A stretch of DNA of 15,845 bases. Origin: Chloromonas sp. AAM2. Its lineage: Eukaryota > Chlorophyta > Chlorophyceae > Chlamydomonadales > Chlamydomonadaceae. Where the stretch lies: the NCBI GenBank assembly GCA_004335635.1, contig QAXH01002330.1, forward strand, positions 1-15,845, given 5' to 3'. Made by a program: the position numbers and the translations under genes. The notes beneath the pieces are model-generated. The model was given only the letters and a program-made list of their open reading frames with translations, searched no databases and was not told the DNA's origin. Shown piece by piece: positions 1 to 9,399 of this stretch (within the stretch, counting starts at the first letter, position 1; each line of letters starts with the position of its first letter).

Positions 1-321
1 CCCCTCCACCCCCCATGCTGTTAGGGTGCGTTCCAACGTTTGGCAGCTGTTCTGAATAAAACATACGTAAACTGCTTAGATGAGCTCCAGCCCGTACCTG
101 AATGGATCAAGCGTCTGCTTGAAGATGTTTATGAGGGCTGCATTGCACCGCAGTGTCATGGGTGCAACCACATGCGTTGCATTAAAATGCGGTCTGACGC
201 CGACAGGCGCCATGCTGCGGTGGGCAGACGTTGATCCCCATGCCTCCATGTCTGTGGCCGGGTACACCATGGCATCTGCGGGTGGCAGCATTGCATCAGT
301 TTGTAAACATCAGTGTGTTTA

Positions 322-375
322 CATCAGGAAAGCCAGCACAGGGCAACGAACGGGATGGGCCCCGCCTTGGCAAGA
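322..375 (+). repeat. Dispersed repeat family 1, copy D (diverged)
   Basis: Diverged copy of the repeat found at 3359-3421, 10356-10418 and 13358-13421. It keeps the landmarks CATCAGGAAAGCC, ACGGGATGGG and CCCGCC in the same order, followed by an A-rich stretch (CAAGAAACAAAG) like that flanking the other copies. Confidence 0.6.
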
Positions 376-1352
376 AACAAAGCAAGCGAGACATACAAAG
401 AGGGCACAACGGACCAAAGTAAGGCAGTACCAGATCAAGTCAGAGACAGAGCAAGTTGTCAATGGGACAGCAAGTTGTAATTTAGGAAGCAGGTTCGAGA
501 TTAAAACGGATGGCAGAAACACTGAAGATGACACTGACTACACACAAAATCAGGCTCCAGTTCAAAACCGAGGGAGGAACACCGAAGCGGAACAATGCTC
601 CTGCGCACACTTGTATACTGTGCGGTTGCGGAGGGGCCAGACAATAGATGATACGGCTCACCTAGCTCTCCTGACCAGCCTCGCTCCATCAACTCCGGGA
701 CAGTGGCTGTGGGAACAAACTCATCAATCAGTTCCCTGCAAACACAGTTGTTGATTAAAACATGGCAACCAACTTCACTTCTTCTGTTGCTCAGGGTTAG
801 TAGGGTAACCAGCCTCCTCTTGCTAGCGTTATCCAAACACGTACGCGTACACAACACAGGGCTTGTGGCAGATATCATAACACATGATGTTTGTTTGACT
901 GTACCAGCAGTCTCAAAGCCTGTCGCACCTCGAGGCATGCTCTCAGGCTCACACGTACGTCATGTGGTATGTTCAAAACGCCCCCAGGCTTACCAAGCTG
1001 ACAGCGTAGCATGGCAATATACGCCATTCCAAGCGGCATCGGAAGTAAAGGAGCCCTCACCTATCCAGGACTTCCGCCATCTCCATGTATCCCCATACAA
1101 CGGGGTGGGCGGCAAAGCATGGGCCAGTCTGCTGTTCTGCTGCTTCGTCTGGCTGGGCTCTGTTCAACTGCTCACGTGGGTGCTTCGCAAAACCTGCAAG
1201 TGTAGAAAAAGGAATGACGCGTCTGCAACAATGACCAGCGTTGCAATGGTGTAGTCATCCATGGTGTACCCATCCATGGCGTAGTCATCCTTACAGACAG
1301 TTGTGTGAGTAGTAGCACATGACTGTGACCTTGGCTTGTAACGCGTTTTCTT

Positions 1353-1506
1353 ACTTGAGCTCCTGTGCACATGTACTTGAGCTCCTGTGCACATGTACTC
1401 GAGCTCCTGTGCACATGCACTTGAGCTCCTGTGCACATGCACTTGAGCTCCTGTGCACATGCACTTGAGCTCCTGTGCACATGTACTTGAGCTCCTGTGC
1501 ACATGC
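1353..1506. repeat. 22-bp minisatellite, seven units
   Basis: Seven consecutive 22-bp units at exact 22-bp spacing from 1353 to 1506. Each unit contains the palindromes GAGCTC (one base upstream varies T/C) and GTGCAC and ends CATGC or CATGT. Substitutions are few, so the array is homogeneous. Because 22 is not a multiple of 3, three units cycle through all frames, producing long open frames with a 22-residue period on the minus strand. These are not genes. Confidence 0.95.
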
Positions 1507-1831
1507 ACTCGTGTGCCATTGTGGCATTGTGGCATGCCACAGGACACCAGACTAGCATCACAGCTGCATATCACATGGTCGTACCTGTGAGAATGATTCC
1601 CACCTCCATTGTCTTTGCCATAGCCAATGCATTGCGCAAGTCACGTTTCTGCATGCACGTGCAGTTGGTTCGATGATGATGTGAGCATTAAGACTCGGCA
1701 GCCAGCTGGCGAGGCTGTTGGTTTACCGTCTTCACAGGTAGGAGCTGACAGGAGAACAACAGCATGTCGTGCATATGATGTCTCGGATGGTGTACTGTAC
1801 TGCTCTTTGATCTCCAGGTGTTGTACATCCT

Positions 1832-1855
1832 TGTCCTTTGACGGCTTGCCTGATG
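1832..1855 (-). repeat. Dispersed repeat family 1, fragment F
   Basis: Short match on the minus strand to the 5' end of repeat family 1: CATCAGGCAAGCCGTCAAAG, close to CACCAGGGAAGCCGTC in the fuller copies. The homology fades after the AGGAC landmark. Confidence 0.45.
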
Positions 1856-2844
1856 AAAACTAGCATTTAATGTTGTGCACACAATGTGCTGTATAGGGTG
1901 CTGCACTGATCCGTGCTCTCCTGGCGTTCTGAAATGGATATGTTTCTGCCAGGTGACTGGCTGAGCCAGGGACTGTTCAATTGCCTCTGTGTGACGTTGT
2001 GTATGGCCTGGATTGCCCTGTCATATTCCCCAGACCATGGCCCAGATCAAAGCAGAGATGCCAGGAAGCATAGCACTTCACCTGGCTGCTCAGAGTACCC
2101 CTGCAGGCACGTAGCAACAATTCAGCAGCTTATGTGGTAGGTCTCTCTGATGCAATGCTTGATGCGGGGTCCATCCTGTCTGACTGCTTGTTTGATACAT
2201 TGTAATATAAGAACTTACCGAAGCACCGGGAACAACCATTGCTTGACCTTTGTCTGAAAGGCGAACAGGCAAAGAGCAATGAACTGCTTGGGTTTATCGC
2301 AGGGTGAAGGCAGAAACTGTAGCGATGAAAATGTACCATACATGTTTATCTCCGAACCCTCCGAAAGCAGGCAGCTCGCTCGCTGCGGCACAGCCACGTG
2401 CCAGTAGCGATGCACAAATAAATAGGAAGCTGCATCGTAATAACGATGTCACTGGCAAAGCGGCCCGGGTGCCTCGTTTCCCCTCGGGACAATGACGTGA
2501 CCCGTGCAACGACGGTAGCATGAGCTTCGCCCCAATGGACAGCAAGAATGAATACCAACTACGTGCTCGACGTTGCGTGTGACTTTTCTTGGAATGGTAT
2601 GCCCGATCCGGTTCTTGGTGTGCCGAGCCTCGGACGGCCCGAGGCCCGGTGTTTTGCCACCCGAGGCAATTGTTTTCTGTCAACAAAACGGGCAAGAGCG
2701 TTGGGCATCACCTCGGTGGTCAGACAAGTTGAATTGTGCACAGCCACTTTAGCATAGCTTGGCATTCGGGCAGCCTGCCACTTAAAGCAGTGCTTGCGAG
2801 GTAGAGAAGGACCGCATCAAGCATTCCTGTAGCGGCCAGGCGAA

Positions 2845-5800
2845 ATGATGTCCGCTTCGTTCACACGCGTGCTTTTGGCGCTGCTCGCCACAACAAGCTG
2901 GATGTTCGTCTCCAGCTACCTCATTATTCTGAACAGGTACGCCATATGGCCTTGCTTCCTTGGGTGGGCGCCATCGCTTTCCCTTGGAGCAGTCGAAACA
3001 CGACCCAGCAACTTCACCCCCAGCAAACGCAGCTCCTGCGATCAGCTCAGCATCCGCAGCACTCTGCGTCTGGCCAAGTCAGCGTTCTGTGTAATCCATC
3101 GCAATCAATTCAAATCAGAGCACGTGCGAACTCCGGCAGATGCCAAGGAAATGCCTTCCCTTTGATGGCAGACGATGCTCACGCCCGCCAATGCCAGTCT
3201 GCCGCACAGCCTCACTTGCGCATTCGATGCAGCAGCGAGATCTGAGGTATTCCTTGGAGAACTGAACATTCCAAGGGTTGTGCTCAACTTCCATTTCATG
3301 ATGCCGGTCACCTGGCATCCCTTTCTCGAGTTGCTAGCCACAGCGTCGTTTGGATTTCTTGCTCAGGGTAGTGCCAGGGCGGTGCCCATCCCGTCCCGTG
3401 TCCTCATACAGCTTTCCTGTTATGAAATACATGTTTCCACACTTCATGCTGCAGGCATATCATGGTGGACTTGAAGTTTCCCTACCCCATGACTCTCTCC
3501 GGCATGGGGATGGTCTGCTCCTGGATTCTCTCTCTACTGTGCTGTAAAGTCTTCGGGCTTGTGGAGGCCAAAACCAGCGTACCATTCAACTTCTGGGCTA
3601 CTAAAATCCTTCCTGTTGGCTTCTTCATGGTAGGCTACGCTGCAAGTGTTATAGTTGCCCCAATCAGTCAGTGGCCGTTTCTACACTTCAAGTCTTTATG
3701 GTAAACTGTATGCGTTTGTGCTCAGTGCATGTGAGCCCACATGCTGTCGCTGTGGGTGCCTTGCCCAGCTTTGAAGACGTGTCTCATGGTGCAGGCAGTC
3801 ACACTATGGTCAGGCAACGAGGTCTACCTTTACTTGACAGTTTCCTTTATTCAAATGCTCAAGGCCTTCACGCCTGTCATCACTATGGTCTGTCTCACAG
3901 TAGCTGGTGCGTGTAGCCCCGCTTCCAGCGGCATTCCTTACCGATTTAGCTTAAGCAACCAGCGTGCTAAAAATTGGCGTCTAAAAATTGCAGCAGACTG
4001 TTGGAGTACGACAGAGTTGGGACATGCGAGTCCTGTAGCCATTTGTCATAGCACTGCATAAAAAGCTGGTTGACATCAGCAAGCAGGCCAATCGGTACTG
4101 CAGGTATAGTAAAACAAAGTTGGCGTGGGACCGGAAGACAGAGCAGTAATGCGCACTTGCCCTCTTGCCTCAAAGTGTGGATGCCAAAGCCAGCGCGTCA
4201 TTCATTAGTGCTTACGGAAAACCAGTACTGCAGTGCTTACATGCTTGCTATACATGCATTGAATTGTTTTGATTTCTCTTCATGCTCAGGCCTCGAGCAG
4301 CCCACCACAGAGATGATTTCCTCAGTGCTCCTCACCTCACTGGGCATTGCCGTGGCAGCCTACGGAGAAGTCAACATGTCCATGATAGGCCTCATCATCA
4401 ACTCAACGTCAGCGGTTTCTGAATCCATACGACTGGTGATGACGCAGGTTGGTTGGTTAACTTGCGCAACAGCACATGACGATGAGCAGTGTGGCAGTGC
4501 AAGAAATGTCAGCAGTGCTGTACGCATCCGGCACCATTGGCATAGAATAATCGTGCTTGCAACATGCTTGCATCTTTGTGTGCAGTGGCTTCTGACGGGC
4601 CTCAAGTTCCACCCGGTGGAGGGGCTGATGTACCTGGCACCTGCCTGCACCCTTTGGCTTTATAGCGGGGCATTCGTGGTGGAGCTGCCCACTGTAAGGG
4701 GGGAGCACGCCAGCCTCTTGCAGCTTCTCACAGCTTCCAGGGTGCTGTGCGGTTTGCTGAACTGTTGTCATCAAGCAGCCCTGATGACTGACGGGTGCGA
4801 TAGGCATAAGCATTCAGGGTACATCAGCCCCTCCACCGGATGGACTTCAAGGCCCGTTAGAAGCCACTGCACACACAGATTCAAGCATGATGCAAACACG
4901 ATTGTTGTATGCCAGTGGAGCTGTATGGTCAACCCCGCCACGGAGCTTTTCACGCAGCTCCTCAAACCTCCTGTAGTAGTTCGACCCCGTATTACTCCCC
5001 CCTTCCATGTGTTGGCAACGCCTTGCTCTCCCTTCCTTGCAGATGAGGCAGGTTAATGCATGGGAGGTGGTGCAGGCATACCCATTCAAGTTCCTGGCAG
5101 CTGCTGGCATGGGTTTCCTTGTCAACATCCTAGCCTTCTGGAGCATCAAACTAGCCTCCTCACTCACACTCAAGGCAAGCACAAAGCAAGGGCTGGGGAT
5201 TGTGGCGAAACGATCACAAGTGTGCAGTGTGCATTTGTAGTTGAGAATGTAACCAGGCAACAGCTGTATCAACTGATATCATGGCTTGGGTTGCAAAGTT
5301 CCAGGCTAGCCTTTCGTTTCCTTGTTTCTACCACTAACCAACGTCCATCCATTAGTCCACTGGCATACGTACATCTACCATGAGTACTTTTAGTTCGCTG
5401 TTCTCGTCTCACTTACATGTGTGATGCCATTCCTGCAGGTGCTCGGCACTGTGAAAAACACCATGTTGGTTGTTGGGTCAGTCATGCTGCTGGGAGAGGT
5501 GGTTACAGCGCTGCAGAGTGAGTGAAACATTCAAGACATGCATACACCAGCACGTGATTATAACAGTGTTATTTAAGGCCACGCACTGTTAGAAGCCTAT
5601 TGAAAGGTGGTTGCAGCGCTGCAGAGTAGTTGCGACTGGGCAAGCTTCTCCACAGGAGTGAGCTCCTCTGAATGGACGTGCAAAAGACCAGCCTATAACA
5701 GTTATCATAGCCCTGAAAATTGTTCTTGGCAGCAAGAGAACAGCAGCATGTTAGTCTCACCAGGGAAGCCGTCAAAGGACCCATGATGAGCAAGGCGGGC

Positions 5801-6414
5801 AGACAAATGTTGAGCCAGAGCGACAAGCCAGGGAACAGCCAGGAAACAGACTGTATAATCTGCTCACGCTCAGCTACAAGCATTGTTTGATGCTGGCATC
5901 AACTTGCAGGTGTGGGCTATGCGGTCGCACTGCTGGGCTTTGCATGGTGAGTTGTTCAAGTATGCAGCGCGACCAGACTGGTTGAACACAGTTCGGCTAC
6001 TTATCACGGCCCAAGGTTTGCAACGTCTGAAATCGAAACAGAGGCAAGCTATCAGTGCCTTTTTAAGCTCTTACGACGGCAGCTGAGTTCTGATCGAAGC
6101 GCTTGCGTCGAGCTGCCAGTGCCAAACTCTTACTCGATTGATCACCCCTTGGACCCTGATCTTGCACGCTTGTAAAACGCCTTCGGACTAGGCTTGTAAG
6201 ACGCCTCTGTGAAACAAACCTTCTTCTGGCCGATCTGTTCAGGTACACCAAGATCAAGACCTTCCAGATCTCAGATCAGGCCGCATCCAAGGAGCGCGCT
6301 AAGCAGGAGCCGCAGGGACCTCCCGCCAAGCCCATCGTTGACAGCCTGGGCAGTGTGACAGCAGGGCTCACGCAGCCCCTCCTAACGTTCAAGTCGGGGG
6401 TTGCAAATGCCTAA
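2845..6414 (+). CDS. Triose-phosphate/nucleotide-sugar translocator family protein, nine exons
   Basis: Multi-span membrane carrier of the drug/metabolite-transporter superfamily, closest in pattern to plant 'probable sugar phosphate/phosphate translocator' proteins. Exons: 2845-2936, 3455-3629, 3795-3906, 4290-4447, 4586-4693, 5043-5174, 5439-5517, 5910-5946, 6243-6414; they join in frame to 354 residues, the usual family length. An in-frame TAG at 2830 precedes the first ATG. Family landmarks are LNR at 29-31, FPYPMTL at 39-45, LWSGNEVYLY then SFIQMLK around 93-112, AAYGEVN in exon 4, RLVMTQ closing exon 4, GLMYLAP in exon 5, LTLKVLGTVKN across exons 6/7, and GYAVALLGFAWYTKIK near the end. 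The 50-residue tail is polar, probably cytosolic. Introns are GT-AG except intron 6 (GC-AG). Substrate and membrane (Golgi, ER or plastid) cannot be read from the sequence; there is no obvious transit peptide. The Asp usual after the exon 7 lysine is Asn here. Confidence 0.92.
3359..3421 (-). repeat. Dispersed repeat family 1, copy C (in carrier intron 1)
   Basis: Minus-strand copy sharing GGACACGGGACGGGATGGGC, CACCGCCCTGGC and CCCTGAGCAAGAAA with the other copies. It lies in intron 1 (2937-3454), close to the acceptor. Confidence 0.85.
4176..4207 (+). repeat. Possible exon 2 fragment in carrier intron 3
   Basis: About 28 bases beginning GTGGATGCCAAAGCCAGCG resemble exon 2 (GTGGAGGCCAAAACCAGCG), with about 5 mismatches. 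Read in the exon 2 frame the intronic piece gives VDAKAS against VEAKTS in the protein. The match is short and may be chance. Confidence 0.3.
4532..4635 (+). repeat. Inverted repeat, parental arm (intron 4 end plus exon 5 start)
   Basis: This 104-bp stretch covers the last 54 bases of intron 4, its acceptor TGTGTGCAG and the first 50 bases of exon 5. It matches the reverse complement of 4817-4920 without gaps at roughly 86% identity (about 14 mismatches). Confidence 0.9.
4817..4920 (-). repeat. Inverted copy of exon 5 and its acceptor, inside intron 5
   Basis: Reverse-complement copy of 4532-4635, separated from it by 181 bp and lying within intron 5 (4694-5042). The copy keeps the acceptor (TGTGTGCAG) and an open frame reading WLLTGLEVHPVEGLMY against WLLTGLKFHPVEGLMY in the real exon. 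Because it is inverted, it cannot be spliced into the carrier mRNA as this peptide; instead the two arms can pair in the pre-mRNA. Confidence 0.9.
5175..5438 (+). other. GC-AG intron (intron 6 of the carrier)
   Basis: The exon boundary that keeps the family sequence intact (LTLK then VLGTVKN) uses donor AAG|GCAAGC and acceptor TGCAG|GTG. Apart from the C at position 2 the donor fits the GTAAGT-type consensus, as expected for GC-AG introns. Confidence 0.85.
5605..5627 (+). repeat. Direct duplicate of the exon 7 end inside intron 7
   Basis: Twenty-three bases match 5497-5519 (the end of exon 7 plus the donor GT) with a single A/G difference; shared core GCGCTGCAGAGT. The true donor reads GTGAGT and the duplicate reads GTAGTT, so it is a weaker decoy 5' splice site 108 bp downstream. 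Confidence 0.8.
5759..5795 (+). repeat. Dispersed repeat family 1, fragment E (carrier intron 7)
   Basis: CACCAGGGAAGCCGTCAAAG followed by GGAC matches the first part of repeat family 1. A TGAGCAAG motif occurs shortly after, as if the middle of the element were deleted. Confidence 0.55.
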
Positions 6415-6420
6415 GGTGTT

Positions 6421-6449
6421 CATATGCAAGCGACCCTGGCTTGCATATG
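6421..6449 (+). other. Perfect 10-bp stem in the carrier 3' UTR
   Basis: CATATGCAAG (6421-6430) and CTTGCATATG (6440-6449) are exact reverse complements around a 9-base loop, six bases after the stop codon. The transcript could form a hairpin here. There is no U-rich tail to suggest a terminator, and I found no TGTAA-type polyadenylation signal close by. Confidence 0.7.
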
Positions 6450-6689
6450 ACTTGGTTGTGCGCCCCTAGCTGCTGTCGCTGACCGTGAGTTGACCGTCGA
6501 AGCAATGGGACGATATGCTCGCTGATGAGCGGACGCCGCGCAGTTGATTGTCACTGCGACGAGAGACCTAGTGCATTTGGACGACGGGTTCTGGCCGGGC
6601 TTTGGTTACGTTACAGCAGACACCAGGTCAAGCCGCCATCGGCGTCAAGACATGAAACCGCACCTTGCGCCTCAAGATCGATTCATCGG

Positions 6690-6829
6690 CATCATTATCA
6701 TTACATGGCTTATCATGGTGCAACCCGTGGTAAATCAGCTCTACACAAGCCAACATAAGAACTACGTGCCTGACATCGAGCCAAGCAAGCTCACTGGCTG
6801 CAGGGGGTGTCACCATTAGCAACACGGTT
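6690..6829 (-). repeat. SINE-like dispersed repeat, copy 1
   Basis: Matches the repeat at 11483-11666 in opposite orientation. Shared blocks in order (plus strand here): CATTACATGGCTT, TCATGGT, CAGCT, TAAGAA, GCCTGACA, AGCCAAG, TCACTGG, GCAACAC. Blocks are about 80-90% identical with diverged spacers. Read on the minus strand the element ends GCCATGTAATG followed by a decayed ATG-rich run, the counterpart of the clean (ATG)n tail on copy 2. Confidence 0.75.
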
Positions 6830-7267
6830 TAAGTTGGGAGTGATGCACCCCTGCCCCGCCTCGACACAGTCTGCTGGTCCGCTGGGGCTGGAACAGTTGC
6901 AAAACGATTGATTGATTGAAGGAAACTGTATGCGTGATGCTGGCAAGAGGATTGATTGTGACTTACGTTCGGGATGCTGATAGAGGGAGGGCTGGTTGAC
7001 ACAGCGTTTGGGATCATCATGTGATTGCCACAGCACCTGGTGCAATTGGATGCCAAGGTTCATAGTGGCACTCGTGATGGGTAGCAGACTGACAGCCATT
7101 TCTGCTTCGCGGGACCAATCATGTGGTTTGGGGCATGCACAAAACCACATAATTATATATACGGTGGTTTCGTCCCACCAGTTCACACCTGGGTTGCTAA
7201 GTGAAAACATGTCAACACATTAGCCAGTTCCCACACCTTGTTGTTTGCCTGCCGATTTCACATTCCT

Positions 7268-7289
7268 CTAGTGGCCCAGAAGCCACTAG
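7268..7289. other. Small palindrome
   Basis: CTAGTGGC (7268-7275) and GCCACTAG (7282-7289) pair perfectly around a 6-base loop. Function unknown; it may lie in a 3' UTR. Confidence 0.5.
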
Positions 7290-7672
7290 GCAACTAAGGA
7301 GATGTGCACTGCTTTTACCTGGGCCGTGCAAGACAGTGCATGAGCAGGTCATAAGAAGGACATGCACTCAATTCCACGTACCAGGTGCGGAAAAAGCTGG
7401 GTTTTAAAGCTAGCTGGGTGCTCTGGGATGCCCTATTGCCAGAGGTTTGCTGGTCAGTTTAGCCCTATCTGCGGTTGGCTTTGAAAGCTAATGGGTGCTG
7501 CGGAGCGTGAAGCTCACACCCAGTGCCTGAGATGCAATTGTTGCATGGCATCCTGTTGTTTGTTTGATTTCTTTGCCTCTGGTCGCCGTTGTACGGCTAG
7601 TCGGCAAAGGCATGGCCTAAGCTTCAGCGTTGCTCAACGTTGTCATAAGGACCGCACCTGGCGTGTAAGCTT

Positions 7673-7721
7673 ACATATATTTGATTACATTAGGGGCCCA
7701 CATGCACCGAGCGCAAACGCT
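7673..7721 (+). repeat. Left arm of a long inverted repeat
   Basis: Forty-nine bases starting ACATATAT and containing CACATGCACCGAGCGC match the reverse complement of 8041-8089 with one gap and several mismatches; the inner 29 bases are nearly identical. Confidence 0.8.
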
Positions 7722-8040
7722 AGAAAGCCATGCACGAGACGAGGCTGGATACCGTCCTAACCAACCTAAGCTACCCATTGTGAGCCATGTTCTAGCATGC
7801 AGGCTTGCGCACCAGATGCATGCCAGTTTCATCTTTCCATGTGACACTTCAATATCTATTTGTAAAAACAGTTCCAGCTCAAGATCAGCCCTCCATGTGA
7901 TATGCCAATGCCTGAATGAATTGGTAGTACCACTGGCGAGGGCCGACAGGAATAGGCCTGATACATATAGGGGGGCCTGACGCCGCAGAAGTCATGTTCA
8001 ACGAAGCTATGCAGTCAGATTTGTTGAAGCTACTTGTTGA

Positions 8041-8089
8041 AGCGTCCGCGCTCGGTGCATGTGGGGCCCCTGATGTCATTAATATATGT
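8041..8089 (-). repeat. Right arm of a long inverted repeat
   Basis: Partner of 7673-7721, in opposite orientation with 319 bp between the arms. Read on the minus strand it runs ACATATAT to GGACGCT and includes CACATGCACCGAGCGC. The layout resembles a foldback element or MITE-like unit, but I cannot see a target-site duplication. Confidence 0.8.
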
Positions 8090-8231
8090 GTATTAAAGCT
8101 GTGAGGCCAAACCCATGAGCTGAGGATGGACATACAAGAGATCACGTGCAGAGATTGTACCAAGGAGAACTTGGAAGGAGACAAGGCAGGTACCCTGATC
8201 CAATCTTGATCCAGCAAAAGCATCAGCGGTG

Positions 8232-9363
8232 TTAGGTAGGTGGGGGTGTGAGGGCTGCGAAGGGGGTCAGGACTGCCGTGAGCTCCCCGGATGTGAGCCG
8301 ACCGTCACGCTCCGACGCATCGCCGTACATCTGAAACATAACACGTGTGCAATGTATATCCCAATGACGGCACACACTCTGGTTCTGGGCAGTAATCATG
8401 TCCCCTTACACTGTGAGGCGTAGAGGTGTGAGTTCAAAGACATACATCTCTGAGCTGGCAACAAGTAACAACCTTCTTCGATAAGAGTTGCACACAGGAT
8501 GCGACATGTTTTGATGCTCGTTATTGACTTGAAGCAGCAATGCAAGGTACTCGCCGGTCGTCAAACTAGTAGAACAGCAGTTGTTAGGAATGAAATTACG
8601 GGCTCATTGGAGTTCCGATCGAGGGCAAAGTGATCTGGCGCCCATGACATTCCTTACGTTCCATTCCGTTTCATGACGTTTCCTAACACATGACACGTGA
8701 TGCAGGTGTGCACTTTGCTCACCTCTAGGTAGGCCACCAGCAGCCTCAGTTCAGGCTCGCCCACGCCGGGGACGATATCCTGCAGCGCAGGGTGTGGAGT
8801 GCGGAGAACGGGCTGAGGGCGTGGAGTACAAACTTCCTAACCGCCACTCCTCTCCCACCCTCATGTGGCCAGATCAAGACTTTGAAAACAGTATTTTTTG
8901 CGCATCAGTAATCCATTCGGTCCTCTACAGTTTTCCATGTTGATGTTACCCTTTTTGAATCTGTGTCGCACATTCTCTTCACCTTCTGCCCTCTGTTCGC
9001 CTCCGTTTGCACATTCATTCCTTCACCTTCGCCCATCTGCTTCTCATTCATCGCTTTATCCAATGCTTCTCTTCGGTCCGCTTGTCAACCAGCCCTGTCG
9101 TTTTCACTCGTTCACCCATTTCCCTGTCGGTGTCATTCACTCCATGTGTCTCTGTGTTGCCCTTCGCCTCGTGCCGCTGATCCCGTTCCATCTATGATTT
9201 GCGCGTCACCTGATCCTCTCACTTCTCCTGTCGACTTGACTCACTCTGACGCACGCACACAGCTCAGGCGTGTCCAGGGCACCGCTGCTATCCCGGTCAT
9301 AACTGCCAAAGGTGGCGGTGACTTGCGCTGGAGGCCGGCTGACAAACGCCTGAGCCAACGCCT

Positions 9364-9399
<36 letters not shown>

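Larger units (their letters stand above)
1..2844. other. Upstream region without a supported gene
   Basis: I could not assemble a convincing gene here on either strand. Several reading frames of 60-220 codons are open, but they overlap one another on both strands and show no domain I recognise. One frame (+, ending with the TAG at 1252-1254) closes with a hydrophobic stretch followed by a Lys/Arg/Cys-rich tail, which could be a terminal membrane-anchor exon, but no splice context supports it. The region holds a 22-bp minisatellite (1353-1506) and two pieces of a dispersed repeat (322-375 and 1832-1855). The last few hundred bases should contain the promoter and 5' UTR of the carrier gene starting at 2845. 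I see no clear TATA box. Confidence 0.5.
6415..8231. other. Intergenic region between convergent genes
   Basis: Both flanking genes end here, so it should hold two 3' UTRs and polyadenylation sites. I could not place the poly(A) sites: the nearest TGTAA on the plus strand is near 7664, and the nearest on the minus strand lies between about 7685 and 7690. The stretch also contains a SINE-like repeat (6690-6829), a small palindrome (7268-7289) and a pair of long inverted arms (7673-7721 and 8041-8089). Open frames here are short and overlap on both strands. Confidence 0.6.

Noticed and set aside
40..234. 64-codon frame with a Cys/His-rich stretch (CIAPQCHGCNHMRC)
   Set aside because: The cysteine and histidine spacing fits no zinc-finger class I can name, and the frame is short and near the window edge.
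80..754. 224-codon plus-strand frame
   Set aside because: It runs through dispersed repeat copy D, overlaps other open frames on both strands, and has no recognisable domain or splice context.
703..1254. 183-codon plus-strand frame ending in a hydrophobic segment and a basic tail
   Set aside because: The C-terminal end resembles a membrane anchor, but the rest has no recognisable pattern and a minus-strand frame overlaps its start. Not enough to call a gene.
1164..1574. Overlapping minus-strand frames with a 22-residue repeat
   Set aside because: Produced by the 22-bp minisatellite; two frames are open at once, as expected for a stop-free repeat.
4070..5056. 328-codon open frame on the plus strand
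   Set aside because: It is carrier exons 4 and 5 in frame with read-through of intron 4 and most of intron 5. The spliced model restores the family sequence, so this is not a separate gene.
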